The notes below the pieces were generated by a model. The model worked only from the letters and a program-made list of their open reading frames with translations, searched no databases and was not told the origin of the DNA. The translations under genes were made by a program, and so were the position numbers. Positions 45,713 to 56,315 of a stretch of DNA of 64,000 nucleotides are shown one piece after another. Source of the DNA: Chamaecyparis obtusa (Eukaryota > Streptophyta > Pinopsida > Cupressales > Cupressaceae). The stretch is taken from contig BSBK01002081.1 of assembly GCA_027943335.1 (NCBI GenBank), positions 310,001-374,000 of the forward strand. Reading direction: 5' to 3'. How positions within the stretch are numbered: the first letter of the stretch is position 1; every line of letters begins with the position of its first letter.

Positions 45713-46711
45713 ATGGATGTATCTTTAATTCACAATATCAGAGATAAAAATAGACCTAGAATGAAGAGGGATCCAGTTGAACCTCTGGAAGAAGACCCTA
45801 AGTTAGCTTTATCATCCATACCAAATGAAGTTTTGCATTTAGAGAATGTAAGAAGTTATTTGGGATGCAAGTTAGAAACCATCAGTGATAGTGATTTTAC
45901 AAGTGAGTATGAGAAGATTTACAACTAGGACATGTCATTGAAACAAGGATATGATTATTTGAAAGACAATGAGATTGTTAAGTATGTATTGTAGTATGAG
46001 TTTGATAATGAAGAATGCACTAAGATAATCCTTAGCATAATTCATAATGGGAAGTTTTGGCTAGAAGATAGAGTAATAGACATTACAACTGATTTGATTC
46101 ATGAAGTCATTGGACTGTCTAAATCTGGAGCTATTCCTTTAAATGAGAAGACCATGAGAAAGATAGTCATTGATAACACTAATTCATCCTATAATGGAAG
46201 AGGAATTATAATTAGTAAGATCCAACAACCTAATGTTAGATACCTATTCAAGATCCTAACAACCAAGTTTTGTGCAAATTCAAGAGAGGATGACATGGCA
46301 ATTGGAATGGTACACAGCTTATTTGATGTGTGTTGAGAAAGTCCCAGTTGATATGTGTGAAATTCTAAGAATTCAACTATTTGAGAACTTGGAGAAGATT
46401 AAGAAGACAAAGTATGCACAATTTAGATTCTCATCTTTGATCACTTACATGTTTTTTCATTTTTTGAGGAGATTTCCTTACACCATAGGAAATGATTAGA
46501 ATGATGGAAAAAATACAATGGAAGGGATTAATGTAGTATATAGAAAGCATGTTATTGACAGTGTTAATGAGAGTGCAATACTTGTTATTAAGACATTTTA
46601 GAATATTGTGTCTAGCAGATCAAGGATTCCACAGTATCTTGTGGGGAAATACAAGAATGAAATATGTTTTATGGTTGACACTAACGTTACATACATTGAA
46701 GCAGTTGAACC
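45713..46711 (+). pseudogene. Element B ORF2, N-terminal part
   Basis: Starts MDVSLIHNIRDKNRPRMKRD, aligned with A's MDISMVHNVKDKNRPKIKKE. Conserved blocks: LGCKLETISDSDF, DLIHEVIGLSKSGAIPLNEK, YNGRGIIISKIQ, FRFSSLITYMFFHFLRRFPY and MVDTNVTYIEAVEP. Several stops and frame breaks are present, for example at IYN-stop-DMSL and near 46310. It is cut by the solo LTR at 46712 and continues at 49432. Function unknown; see the A copy. Confidence 0.7.
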
Positions 46712-49425
46712 TATTAGCACATGCAAAAAATTTCATGGCTGTAACATTTTGCCCCTGGTCTCTGCAGTTGTTTTTAGGTCTCTAGCATAAACCCTTGGTT
46801 CAAAATTTTGAAAATAAAGCCATTGCATGAAAAACCCTTTGTTATGCCTTGGCCTTGTTCTAATTTCATGTTACTTTATTCAGGCCACTTATAGGTCCTT
46901 TAATGCATGTGTTAAAATTGGTGACCTCTTTGTCATGTGATCGTGTGAACCTTTTTCATGTCTTACAATCATGCGACTAAAGTTTTATGTCGGCCCCCCT
47001 TGATTTATTTTCCTAAGTCTCTAACCCCTGGCGGCCTTTAATATTTCCTAAGATCCTTGTGCCTAATTTTTCCTAAAAGCCTAAGTCTTGTGCTTTATTT
47101 TTTCCTATGTTTTGACTTAATATTTTCTGGGCCCGGTCTTCTGAAAACATCTCTATCCAACGGTTAGCGTAAGTTCTCATTGACTTTGTCAGAAGCTTGA
47201 GATCTTATGCCAATCGTTGATCTTTCATGATGACAGAGCTTCTCAAATAGGTGGGTCCATTGACATGTATGCACAAATGGTGACATCTTATTGGTCCATG
47301 TTTTAACACATTGGTTGTTGTCAGTGGGACCTGGGTTGCTGGCTTGTCAGAGGGTCCTGACACTTGCAGTGAATCAACGGCGGGCATAAATTCTTATGAG
47401 ATGTGTCAGACGTATGAGATTTTGAGACAATCATTGATTCTTTTGTATGACGCAACCTTTTCTTTTGGCAGGTCCATCTGCCAGATATGTTGATTTATTG
47501 TACTGTGATTCATCCACATTGTGTGAGCTGGACGTGTTGTCAGGTAGGCCCGGTATCTCCATCAGAGGATTCATAATTGGATAGCTGGCATGTAAGTGCA
47601 TAGAATATTTTGAGCCTTTCAGATCTTGCACCAGCCATCCAATCTTCCAGGAAGCTTAATTTTCTCAGTGGGGCCATTTTCCAGGTGGTGCAGGATTGTT
47701 CAAATTTTATTGGTCGATGTGGATGATGCGGCGAGGTGGGGTCATTGTCAGAGAGATCAGTGACGAGGACAAGATCAGTGAAGATGACAAGATCTAAGGT
47801 CTTAGCGGTCTGGATAAATAAGGTTAGCGGCCTGACAAAGTTCAATGGGTTCATTCATTCACATAATGAAATGGTGGTGATCCAAAATGATTAGCGATTC
47901 AGCAAAGAAGTGTCACATAATCACTAGATATATTAGCGGAAGTAAAGAATGTTCTGTGAACTGGAAAAAGCCTTTTGTCACCAGTTCGCCAAATGTAACC
48001 GAGATAAGTTTATTTTCTTGTAGTTGCTAGTTCATGGGGTTAAGTGGTGAGTTAAGATTTCATTCTGTGAATAAGAAAATGCCTTTTCGCATGTTCGCTT
48101 GAAGTAAACGTGAGGTGTCTGGTTGAGTTAAGATCATAAAGACTATGAAATAAAGAGATCTAATGGTCACGATATAAAGATAGCCTAATTTTAAATTTAG
48201 ATCGCTGATTTGCTGCTGGCACTTGGAAGTAGCCATTTATTTTCAATTTTGAATTTCTAAGGGTTTCTCAATGATAGGAAGGTCTGAAATTGAATGTTTT
48301 CATAGCTAGATTTGATTTGTTTGGTTGTCTTTGCTGTTACAGTATGGTCTAGGGTGTTATTTGATCATCTGCAGGGGTTTGTACTGTGTGGTTTTGTGCT
48401 CGTGGCGTGTTGCAAGTGACTGAAAGGGTTGACATTTTGGATGTTTTCATGGTTTGTAGTACCTTGTCAGTGATATTCTCATGATTATGGATCACTCCAA
48501 GATTTTCTTTCTCCTAGTTTCTTGGGTTTCTTCCCCTGTAATAAATTTGTGACCATTCCTAGTGGGTCTGGTGGGTGAAACCCTAACCCTAGTCATCGGT
48601 ATCTTTTTGCAACCTATTTTGGGTTTCCAAGATGACTAGGGGGTATATATTGTAGAATTTTTGACTTAGTGCAGGTTCCAAAACTTTCTTTGGTCCCTGG
48701 TTGTCATTGATGGTATTATACTGAGTAAGGAGAGCCTAGATTTTGGGTATGTTTCTTTGGCATTTTTTTGTCTGATAATGTATTGATTCTATAAGCCTTA
48801 ATGAGAATATAGTTGAATTCCAATCTCATAGTGGTGTATGTATTTTTGTTTTGTTCTTGAGATCATATATGTGAACTTCACAAAGTGGGTTAGTATATGG
48901 TAAACAAAGATTATTTTGAGATTATCTCTGAGTTCCTAACAAAGTTAGGATTAAAGTCTTTCAGGTAATTTCAATGAGTTCATGGCTTGATGAAATTTGA
49001 TGTCTTGGTATGTGAGTGAGAGGGATAATAGGCAAAGCACTTATCCTGAATTCAAGTGTGTTTGAGTTAGGGGCTTTGGTTGATGTATGCGATTAGGTGA
49101 CTCTATGCCCTGGTTAAGGCACTAATCTATTCTTTGGAGGTAGTCCATCATCTTCAATCACACACACACAAATTCAAATGATCAAATCTTTAAATCGGTT
49201 AGTAAAGAGTATATTGGTATAACATTTAGTGATTCCTTTCAAGAAGTGAATCAAGGGTACACCCAACTAAGCATTAAGGCTCAAAGTGTAGTTGGATCTC
49301 TTCTAATCCTTGTTAATTGGCCCTCTTCCTTGTAGACTTTGGAGTGGTGATAGAGTCAAAGTTATATTAAATTTATCCATCAAAGTATAAATCTACAAGT
49401 TGAAGATCAAAGGGAAACACCAACA
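46712..49425 (+). repeat. Solo LTR (2.7 kb) inside element B
   Basis: Starts TATTAGCACATGC (TG to TA) and ends CACCAACA. The flanks GAACC (46707-46711) and AAACC (49426-49430) differ at one base, consistent with an old 5-bp duplication, and ORF2 of element B is continuous across it. It shares AAATTTCATGGC and CCTGGTCTCTG blocks with the Gypsy D LTR and carries the same kind of hairpins, so it is a related Gypsy family. No internal region is present, as expected after LTR-LTR recombination. Confidence 0.65.
46932..47643 (+). repeat. Hairpins in the solo LTR
   Basis: 46932-46977 (GTCATGTGATCGTGTGAACC with CTTACAATCATGCGAC), 47158-47220 (CAACGGTTAGCGTAAG with CTTATGCCAATCGTTG) and 47576-47643 (ATTGGATAGCTGG with CCAGCCATCCAAT). 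The last two share no sequence with the other hairpins, yet have similar arm length and spacing. Confidence 0.6.
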
Positions 49426-49431
49426 AAACCT

Positions 49432-51353
49432 AGAATTGAGTTCATAGACCCTCTTGGCTATGAAACATTTGAAAAAAGACAAAAGAATATGTGAATAGGC
49501 TACTTAAATGCAAGGTTAACACCCACAATAACAGATTTGGAACTTTTGAAGAAAATTTCAACTCTGCAAAGGCTATACTTGAGGAGAAACAATCTAAGAA
49601 AAGAGTTGAGAGCACTATTAAGAAAATATTGAAGGATACAAGATTGAAAAAGAGAGGATTCTTAGTGGCAAAGTAGACAATAGTAGCAATCAGAGATATT
49701 GGATAGAAAGAGATTTTATCTATACCTCCCTTATCATCTAGTGCAGCACCAATCAAGGTGAAAGTAGAGGAATCTGAGAAGGAACAAGTAGCAAGAAAAC
49801 CTACTAGATCTACTTCCTCCACACCAAGAAAGAGAGTGAAAGAAATGTCTACTAGACCTAGTAAGAGGTAGAAAACTTTGGTGCCACCAGTACCTAGGAA
49901 AATTGTAGAAATTAAAGATGATGACACTTCTGTGAAGAAGAAAGCATGGAAACCTAGAGTTGAGAGAGTGAATGAAGAAATTATAAAAGATGGAGACTTC
50001 ACTAAAATGAATAAATAGTATGACCTTTATGACTATTCTGATAAATTGAATCTTGAAAATGTAGTGGTCAAGCATTTGATTCTAGCTAATAAGAGTTTTG
50101 ACTCTATTCAGGGAAAGATACCTAATGACTTATTGAAGAAACTTGCTAACATGAAGATGAGAGCACAAGAAGAAGACAAATCTATCAGAGAGAATCTTGT
50201 GAAGAAACTATGTGATATAAGAGATGATGAACATCTTAAACAAATTATGAATCCCCTTAGCACCCATTTAAGGAAAAAAATGAAAACCACTCAGATTATG
50301 TTAGGACAATATGAACAAGTGAATGTAGAGACTAAACAAGCAATAATCAAAGTTATGGTAGAAATTGTTGGAGAGACATCAGTTGCAGTAGAGCAAGTAG
50401 AAGAAGTAGAACAAGAGGATATTCCCTCTCCACCAGCTATTGACATTGAAGAAGAATCTATGAATGTTGAAGGTAACATGATCACCTTGGCTACTAATGA
50501 TAATGTATTCAAGAATCTAGAGAACATTGTTGACAATTCGGCTCTTGATGAACCAGATAGAACTGCAGAAGTAGAACAGACCCAATTTACTGTTGAAGAA
50601 CCCAAAGTATCAAAAGTACAAGCATCTGTGCCCTCTAAAGAAGAAAGCAGTCTTACTCCTAAGAATCGAAAGAAGAAGCAAACTGGATCTTTGTTTGAGG
50701 ATTTGGGAAAAGAAGTGGATGATGTTGATCAAATGGAATTGATCACATCTTTGAACAAAATCATTGGGAAGAATAAGAAAGTTAAAATTCTAGAAGGATG
50801 TCTAAAGGACCTAACTAAAAAGATACAAAGTATTGTGACCACATAGATTGTAGAAGTAGACCCTATGGACAAGGAAAAAAAAGTGATGAGCACTTTTGAT
50901 GATGAGTTCACTAACCTAGCTAATATTGCAACAAAAGTGAAAGCACATTCAGACTATGAGGCTAGAATGTTGTTAAACATTAGTCTGTACATCAGCAATG
51001 ATATGAGTACTCTTGATATCTGTATCAAAGATTTGATGAAACATTTGGAGACAGGAAAATCTTTGTACATACAGTGTACAAAATTAGAAACTTTGAGAAC
51101 TGATGAAGATCAGAAGATAAAATTGAAGGAAGCTGAGATTTTGAATGAAACAAACCTTCTATCTAACCCTAATGTGAAGGTATGTAATGTTGAGAAGAAA
51201 GTTAGGAAACCTTTTGATGAAATTAGAATTTTACAAGATGAGAAAGACAAGAAGTTAAGGAGATGTACTCTTTTTAGAGAACATGTTTCTATGAAGTTAA
51301 GTGTTATTGAAGAGCATTTAGAAGATTGTCTTACAGCTAAGATATCTTTTTAG
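49432..51353 (+). pseudogene. Element B ORF2, C-terminal part
   Basis: Resumes at EFIDPLGYETFE (A copy: EFIDPLGYEIFEVE) and runs through NRLLKCKVNTHNNRFGTFEE, a basic, Pro-rich region, then 266 open codons (50046-50846: SIQGKIPNDLLKKLANMK, GSLFEDLGKEVDDVDQMEL) and 162 more (50865-51353: MSTLDICIKDLMKHLETGKS, EHVSMKLSVIEEHLEDCL). It ends at TAG 51351. A has a TAG at exactly the same place (ISF-stop-KF in B, TSF-stop-KF in A), and both continue with a similar about 50-codon stretch ending CVASL-x-ALQ-stop. So the stop predates both insertions. Confidence 0.7.
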
Positions 51354-51585
51354 AAATTCAACTTTGAAAACCTCCAAGCTTGTCAAATAGCATCTTATGG
51401 ACTGAGTGCACTACTCAATGTAGTTGATTCCATTAAGAATTCATGGGAAAAGGAGATAGAAAATGTGAAGATAGATTTTTTAGATTGTGTTGCAAGCCTA
51501 CTAGCTTTGCAATAAATAGATTAAGGTATAACTCTTTTTTGATACAATTTTGTAGCCCTCCCTACCATTATTCTATCATTGTTGT

Positions 51586-51791
51586 CAAAGGGGGAGAGAT
51601 ATTTAGCAGAAAATTGATAGGATATGATAAGATTTGATACTCTTAGGGGGAGTATTGTATTATAGATAATATTTTTGAGGAGTTAAAAGGATAGTATATA
51701 TATGTTATACTATGGCCACAATTTTGAGATTTTGGAGTTGCACACTTAGCCAATTTTCTCATATGTTGCCACCAATGACAAAGGGGGAGAT
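51586..51791 (+). promoter_or_regulatory. Two polypurine tracts of element B
   Basis: TCAAAGGGGGAGAGAT (51585-51600) and CAAAGGGGGAGATT (51779-51791), the latter abutting the 3' LTR. The same pair occurs in element A with nearly the same spacing. Confidence 0.65.
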
Positions 51792-52794
51792 TATTGGAAA
51801 TTTGGCTAAGTTGATTCCATAGATGTTTTCATTATGGAAACATATGAACCACATGAAGTCCACACAAGTTAGAGAGAAAGTATGACAGAGTGCATTGCAT
51901 ATTTGTCTAAGTGTGAGACAGTACTTTTACCAGTATACCCAAACATAGTTTTTGTTTGTGATGTTGAATGGAGTGAGTTCAGTGCTTTCACACTTGAACA
52001 TAGACTCTATGGTGACTAATGATGACCCATCTCAAAGCACAAGTTAGTATGACACGTATGGAAGAAGTTATGATAGTTTTACCAAAGACAGTGTGAAGCT
52101 GACAGGATAGTATATGAAGGCAAAATTGCGAAAAGAGTTAAGGGATTATTTTGTTTATCAAAATAATGTCTTAAAAATATAAAGGGATGACATCTTAGAT
52201 GTTTACTCTTGGTTAAATCTATTGGTATATATGTAAGTTGTAATTCTAATAAGCAACAAAAGTATTTTGTAGAAGTATGATGTGAAGTTTATGAAGCATA
52301 TGTAATAGCAATAGTGAAATATCAGTGAAGAGATATTGATGCAAGCAGTATAAGGTTATGTACCTTGACCTATTTTTTAATTAGTGTATATTGTACATTA
52401 CTTTTTTGGGTAGTTGGCTCAGCTGGTAATCACATTTTGTACTACCAACTCCTAACAAGGTTGAGGCTTCTAACAAGACCTATAGTCCCTTAATTAGGAT
52501 TGATATAGTATATGTTTGTAATAGAATCCTAACAGGGTCGACATCCTTGACAAGATATTTTTGATTAGTGGATCTTTTTGGGTACCATCCCCACTGGGGT
52601 TTTCCCTTGGCCAGGGTTTCCTCAAGAACAAATCATGTGTTATGAGTTCTTTAGTTTTATTGCTATCCATGTTGTTTAGCTTCTTATGTTATGCATGTGT
52701 AAAGATAATCTATTATATCCATAATTGGGCAAAAGATAAAGTTTGTGGAATATTGATTCACACCCCCCCTTCTTAGTTTTCCCTATTTCTAATA
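51792..52794 (+). repeat. 3' LTR of element B
   Basis: 1003 bp, aligned end to end with 42913-43911. Followed by the GCACA duplication. Confidence 0.9.
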
Positions 52795-52799
52795 GCACA

Positions 52800-55700
52800 T
52801 TGCATTATCAGTGATCAACTTCATAGGAACACCAAATCTAGTCAGAATATTGTCTATAAAAAATCAATCACTACTCTACTTGTTGCCTTCTTGGTAGGGA
52901 TAGCTTCTATCCATTTTTTGAAGTAGTTAGTTGCAACAAGTATCCAAATTTTCCCACCACTAGATTTCTCAAAAAACTCACCTATGCAATCCAGCCCCCA
53001 CATTACAAATGGTGCTTTTGCAACTACTGGATTTAATAATAATGCTCCTGAATAATTTAACTTAGAAGCAAACTTCTGACAAGCCTCACATCTTTTAATG
53101 AATTGAAAAGAATCATTGAACAATGTAGGCCAAAAATAGCCAGCTATTAAAATATTATGGGTAGTGGTCCTTGTAGAATAATACCCCCCACAAACACCAA
53201 CATGCATTTCATTCAAGACCTCTGCTTGATATTTGTCAAGGCAAAACAACAAAATTCCATCTCTATTTTTCTAGTACAAATCTCCTTGTATTAAAGTATA
53301 CTTCTAGGCTTGTAACCTTAGAGCTCTCTTTTGATTATTCGTCATATGTTCTGGGCATCTGGAATTCTTAATGAAATAAACAATATCAACATAATATGGT
53401 TGCATTTCAATACTTGTAATTGTCAAGTCTAATATCCCTTCACTGTTAACCTGGACTAAATCCATGTTTTCCTTAGTCATCAATTTTTCCAGACCTGGTC
53501 CCCTTACCATCTTGGTGATATGAATTTACAAGTTGAATTCTTGGATCCTAGTAATCCATTTACATCTTTTACTAGTAACCTCTAATTGTGTAAGAACATC
53601 TTTCACTACTACATGTGGAACATATGCTATAACCTTAGCACACCAGATAAGGCCTGAAATATTTTACAGCTTTTACCAATGCATATGCCTGCTTTTCCAT
53701 CATCTCATAATTTAGTTCAGCAACTTGCAAGGACTTACTGAAAAATGCAATTGGATGCTGAAAATTTTCTTCATCCTTTTGTAGCAATACAACAACAATA
53801 GTGTGAAATGATGCAAAAGAGAATAATGAGAAAGGTTTGTTGTAGTCAGGAGATTTCAACATAGGTTCCTCTTGAACAACCTCTTTGATTCTATCAAAAG
53901 CCTGCTAAGATTCAACAGTCCATTGGAACTTAACATCCTTCTTGAGTAGCTTGACTATTGGTTTGACAATTTCAACAAAGTTTGCAATAAACCTTTTAAC
54001 AAAATTATTTTTTCCCAAAAATGATTGCACACCCTTGAGATTGTTTGGTGCAACGACCCTCTGGATAGCCTCTACCCTTTTTGGGTAAATCCTTATTCCA
54101 TCCTTTGATATAATGTGCCCTAGAAACTTTCCTTCTTTGACTGCAAAGTTACATTTTTTTTAGGTTTAGGGACACCATATTCTAGAGCCTTTCTTAAAAA
54201 AATTTCAAGATGAGAACAATGGTCCTTTTCTTTCTTGGAATAGGTAGTCATATCATGTTGGTAAACAACCATAAAAAAATATATGTATTCCTTGAATGAA
54301 ACATCCATGGCTATTTGGAAAGTTTCTCCAACATTTCTAAGACCAAATGGAATTCTAACATAGACATAAGTTCCCCAATGTGTTGTGAAGGAAGTCTTAA
54401 ACTATTTAAATTCTTTCACCAACACTTGGTTATATCTAGAGAAGCCATCCATCATAGATGGTAATTCACATCCAGTAACTTTATGCAACATTGCTTCCAT
54501 GTTGGGTAAAGAATAGTTATCTTTTAGAGATGCAACATTTAGATTTCTAAAATCCACACACAACCTAATATCACCATTTTTATTTTTGACCAGGACTAGG
54601 TTAGATACCCAAGTTGAGTTCCTTATAGGCTGGATTATTCATACATCACTCAACTTGACTAGTTCCTGCTACATTTTGGGAGCCAATAATAGGTTTATAG
54701 GCCTCTGCTTCTATCTAAATGGGTTGACATCTTGCATTAATGGGATATCATGTTGGAAAAGGTCCTCTCTATAGGCTTTCAGGTCATCATAAGACCATGC
54801 AAACACATGCTTGTGTTTTCTTAATAACTTTATTAAATTGTATCTTATTTGAGGATCCAACCCTTTTCCAATATCAATCATTTGAGGTGTATTATGTGAT
54901 CCCAAGTTTACTTCTTCTAAATCTTCTATTTTAGCATTACTAGTCTTTAACATATGATTATCATGGCTACTATATAATGCTTTTAGTTTAGTTAAACCTT
55001 TAGGAATGTGATTTGTACTCAACTGGATTACCTCATTTCCCATGACCATATCTTTACCATAAACATGTTCAACCAAAGTGTTACAATCTATGAGCTGATC
55101 TTCATAAGTGTCAAGGCATTGAATAAACTTTAGAATATCTTGGTCATCTTCAAAGACTTGCCAATTGTAAATGTTATCAAGAACAACTAGCCTACTTTTT
55201 ATTTCCACTATTGATACTCCAGACCTAGTTACATCATCTTCTTTTAAAGAAACATTAGCTAAAACATCAGCCATAATGTTTTTCGACCTTTCCACACAAC
55301 AGATGTTGAAAGCATCAAATTATTCAATCTAATCCTAGATATCATGTTTATATAATTTTAATCTATCATTTTTAACAACATACTTGGATCTAACTTGTGC
55401 TACCACAAGCTCAGAATCACCATAAACTTTTAAACACTTTATCCCATGTTTTATGGCAATGTTCAATCCTAAAGACAATGCTTCATATTTGACAGTATTG
55501 TTTGTACACTGAAAAGTCAATAAAAAAGAATACTTGAAAGTGGTACTTGATGGAGATATGAATAGGACTCCAACTCCTGAGCCTTCTTTTGAACAAGCTC
55601 CATTAATATACATTTTCCATAACCCATTTTGTTTTTCTTTCAGTTCTTCAATCAATGGGTTTGCATCTTCTTCTTGTGGAATGATTTTTTCCACTCTAAA

Positions 55701-56315
55701 TTTTTCCATATCAACATCCACACAACAATTGATATCATCAACATCAGTTAGTTCAATCATGTGTGGGGTCCTACTTTCTCTGGATACTTTGACATTATTT
55801 CTATCATTGCTAAAAGTTGCAAAAGACAAGTCACATTGGATACTACCTCCCATTGATGCACTCCACTTTCTGGATAATAACAATCCATACTGAGGTGGGA
55901 TATCAACCACCAAGACACTCATAGTTAACAACCTTTTTGGGTAAGCCACTATCTTGGAAGGTAATTCTTTAATAGTACCAACAACTGACACTTCTCTTGA
56001 GTCCATGGCTCGACATCTTCCATGAGGTGTATCTACTTTCAATCCCATAGACCTCATTACTTTTACAGGCATAATAGTATTAGAAGCTCCTGAGTCAATC
56101 ATGTAATTCTTTGAAAACTTCCCATTTACAATCAAAGATAGAAAGAAAGGATCAACTATTCCTGACATAGTATTAATAACATTTGTATCCAAATAAATTT
56201 GAGGAATCTCTGAGATGATTTCCCCATACTGGTTTTCATTTGATTCATTTACTAAGGCAATCAATTTATTAGCCTTAGTGGCACCTTGGGTAATAGTAGG
56301 AGTAACTCCATTCAC
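52800..56315 (-). pseudogene. Gypsy C pol: protease, RNase H, RT, degenerate RNase H, integrase
   Basis: Protease near 56115 (YMIDSGASNTIMP). An extra RNase H precedes RT, about 55630-55230, with YINGACS (first Asp now Asn), VKYEALSLG, VYGDSELVVAQV and NIMADVLA. RT N-terminal block at 54850 (HVFAWSYDDLKAYREDLF), then the catalytic motif near 54260 reads VVYQHDMTTY, YQDD with Asp to His, so RT is dead. The native RNase H (53862-53635, FFSKSLQVAELNYEMMEKQA) lacks the first Asp, as in D, and lies in a shifted frame. Integrase (53252-52854) has the zinc-binding H-H-C-C (HVGVCGGYYSTRTTTH, CEACQ) and GLDCIGEF; it is cut by element B and ends at 42258. Several stops and at least one frameshift are present. 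Confidence 0.8.

Larger units (their letters stand above)
42913..52794 (+). mobile_element. LTR element 'B': same pol-less family as A
   Basis: 5' LTR 42913-43911, primer site 43914-43925, ORF1 43989-45266, ORF2 45713-51353 (split by a solo LTR), two purine tracts, and 3' LTR 51792-52794. GCACA at 42908-42912 and 52795-52799 is the target duplication, inside Gypsy C integrase. There are no pol domains. The 3' LTR has TA for TG at its start and TA for CA at its end, ordinary decay. Confidence 0.9.

Noticed and set aside
49442..50605. Minus-strand ORFs up to 186 codons opposite element B ORF2
   Set aside because: Ser/Phe/Leu-rich antisense readings of a Lys- and Glu-rich gene; no independent support.
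34402..52794. Elements A and B as endogenous viruses because of the large extra ORF2
   Set aside because: No envelope, movement-protein or polymerase features; LTRs, primer site and purine tracts are those of a retrotransposon.
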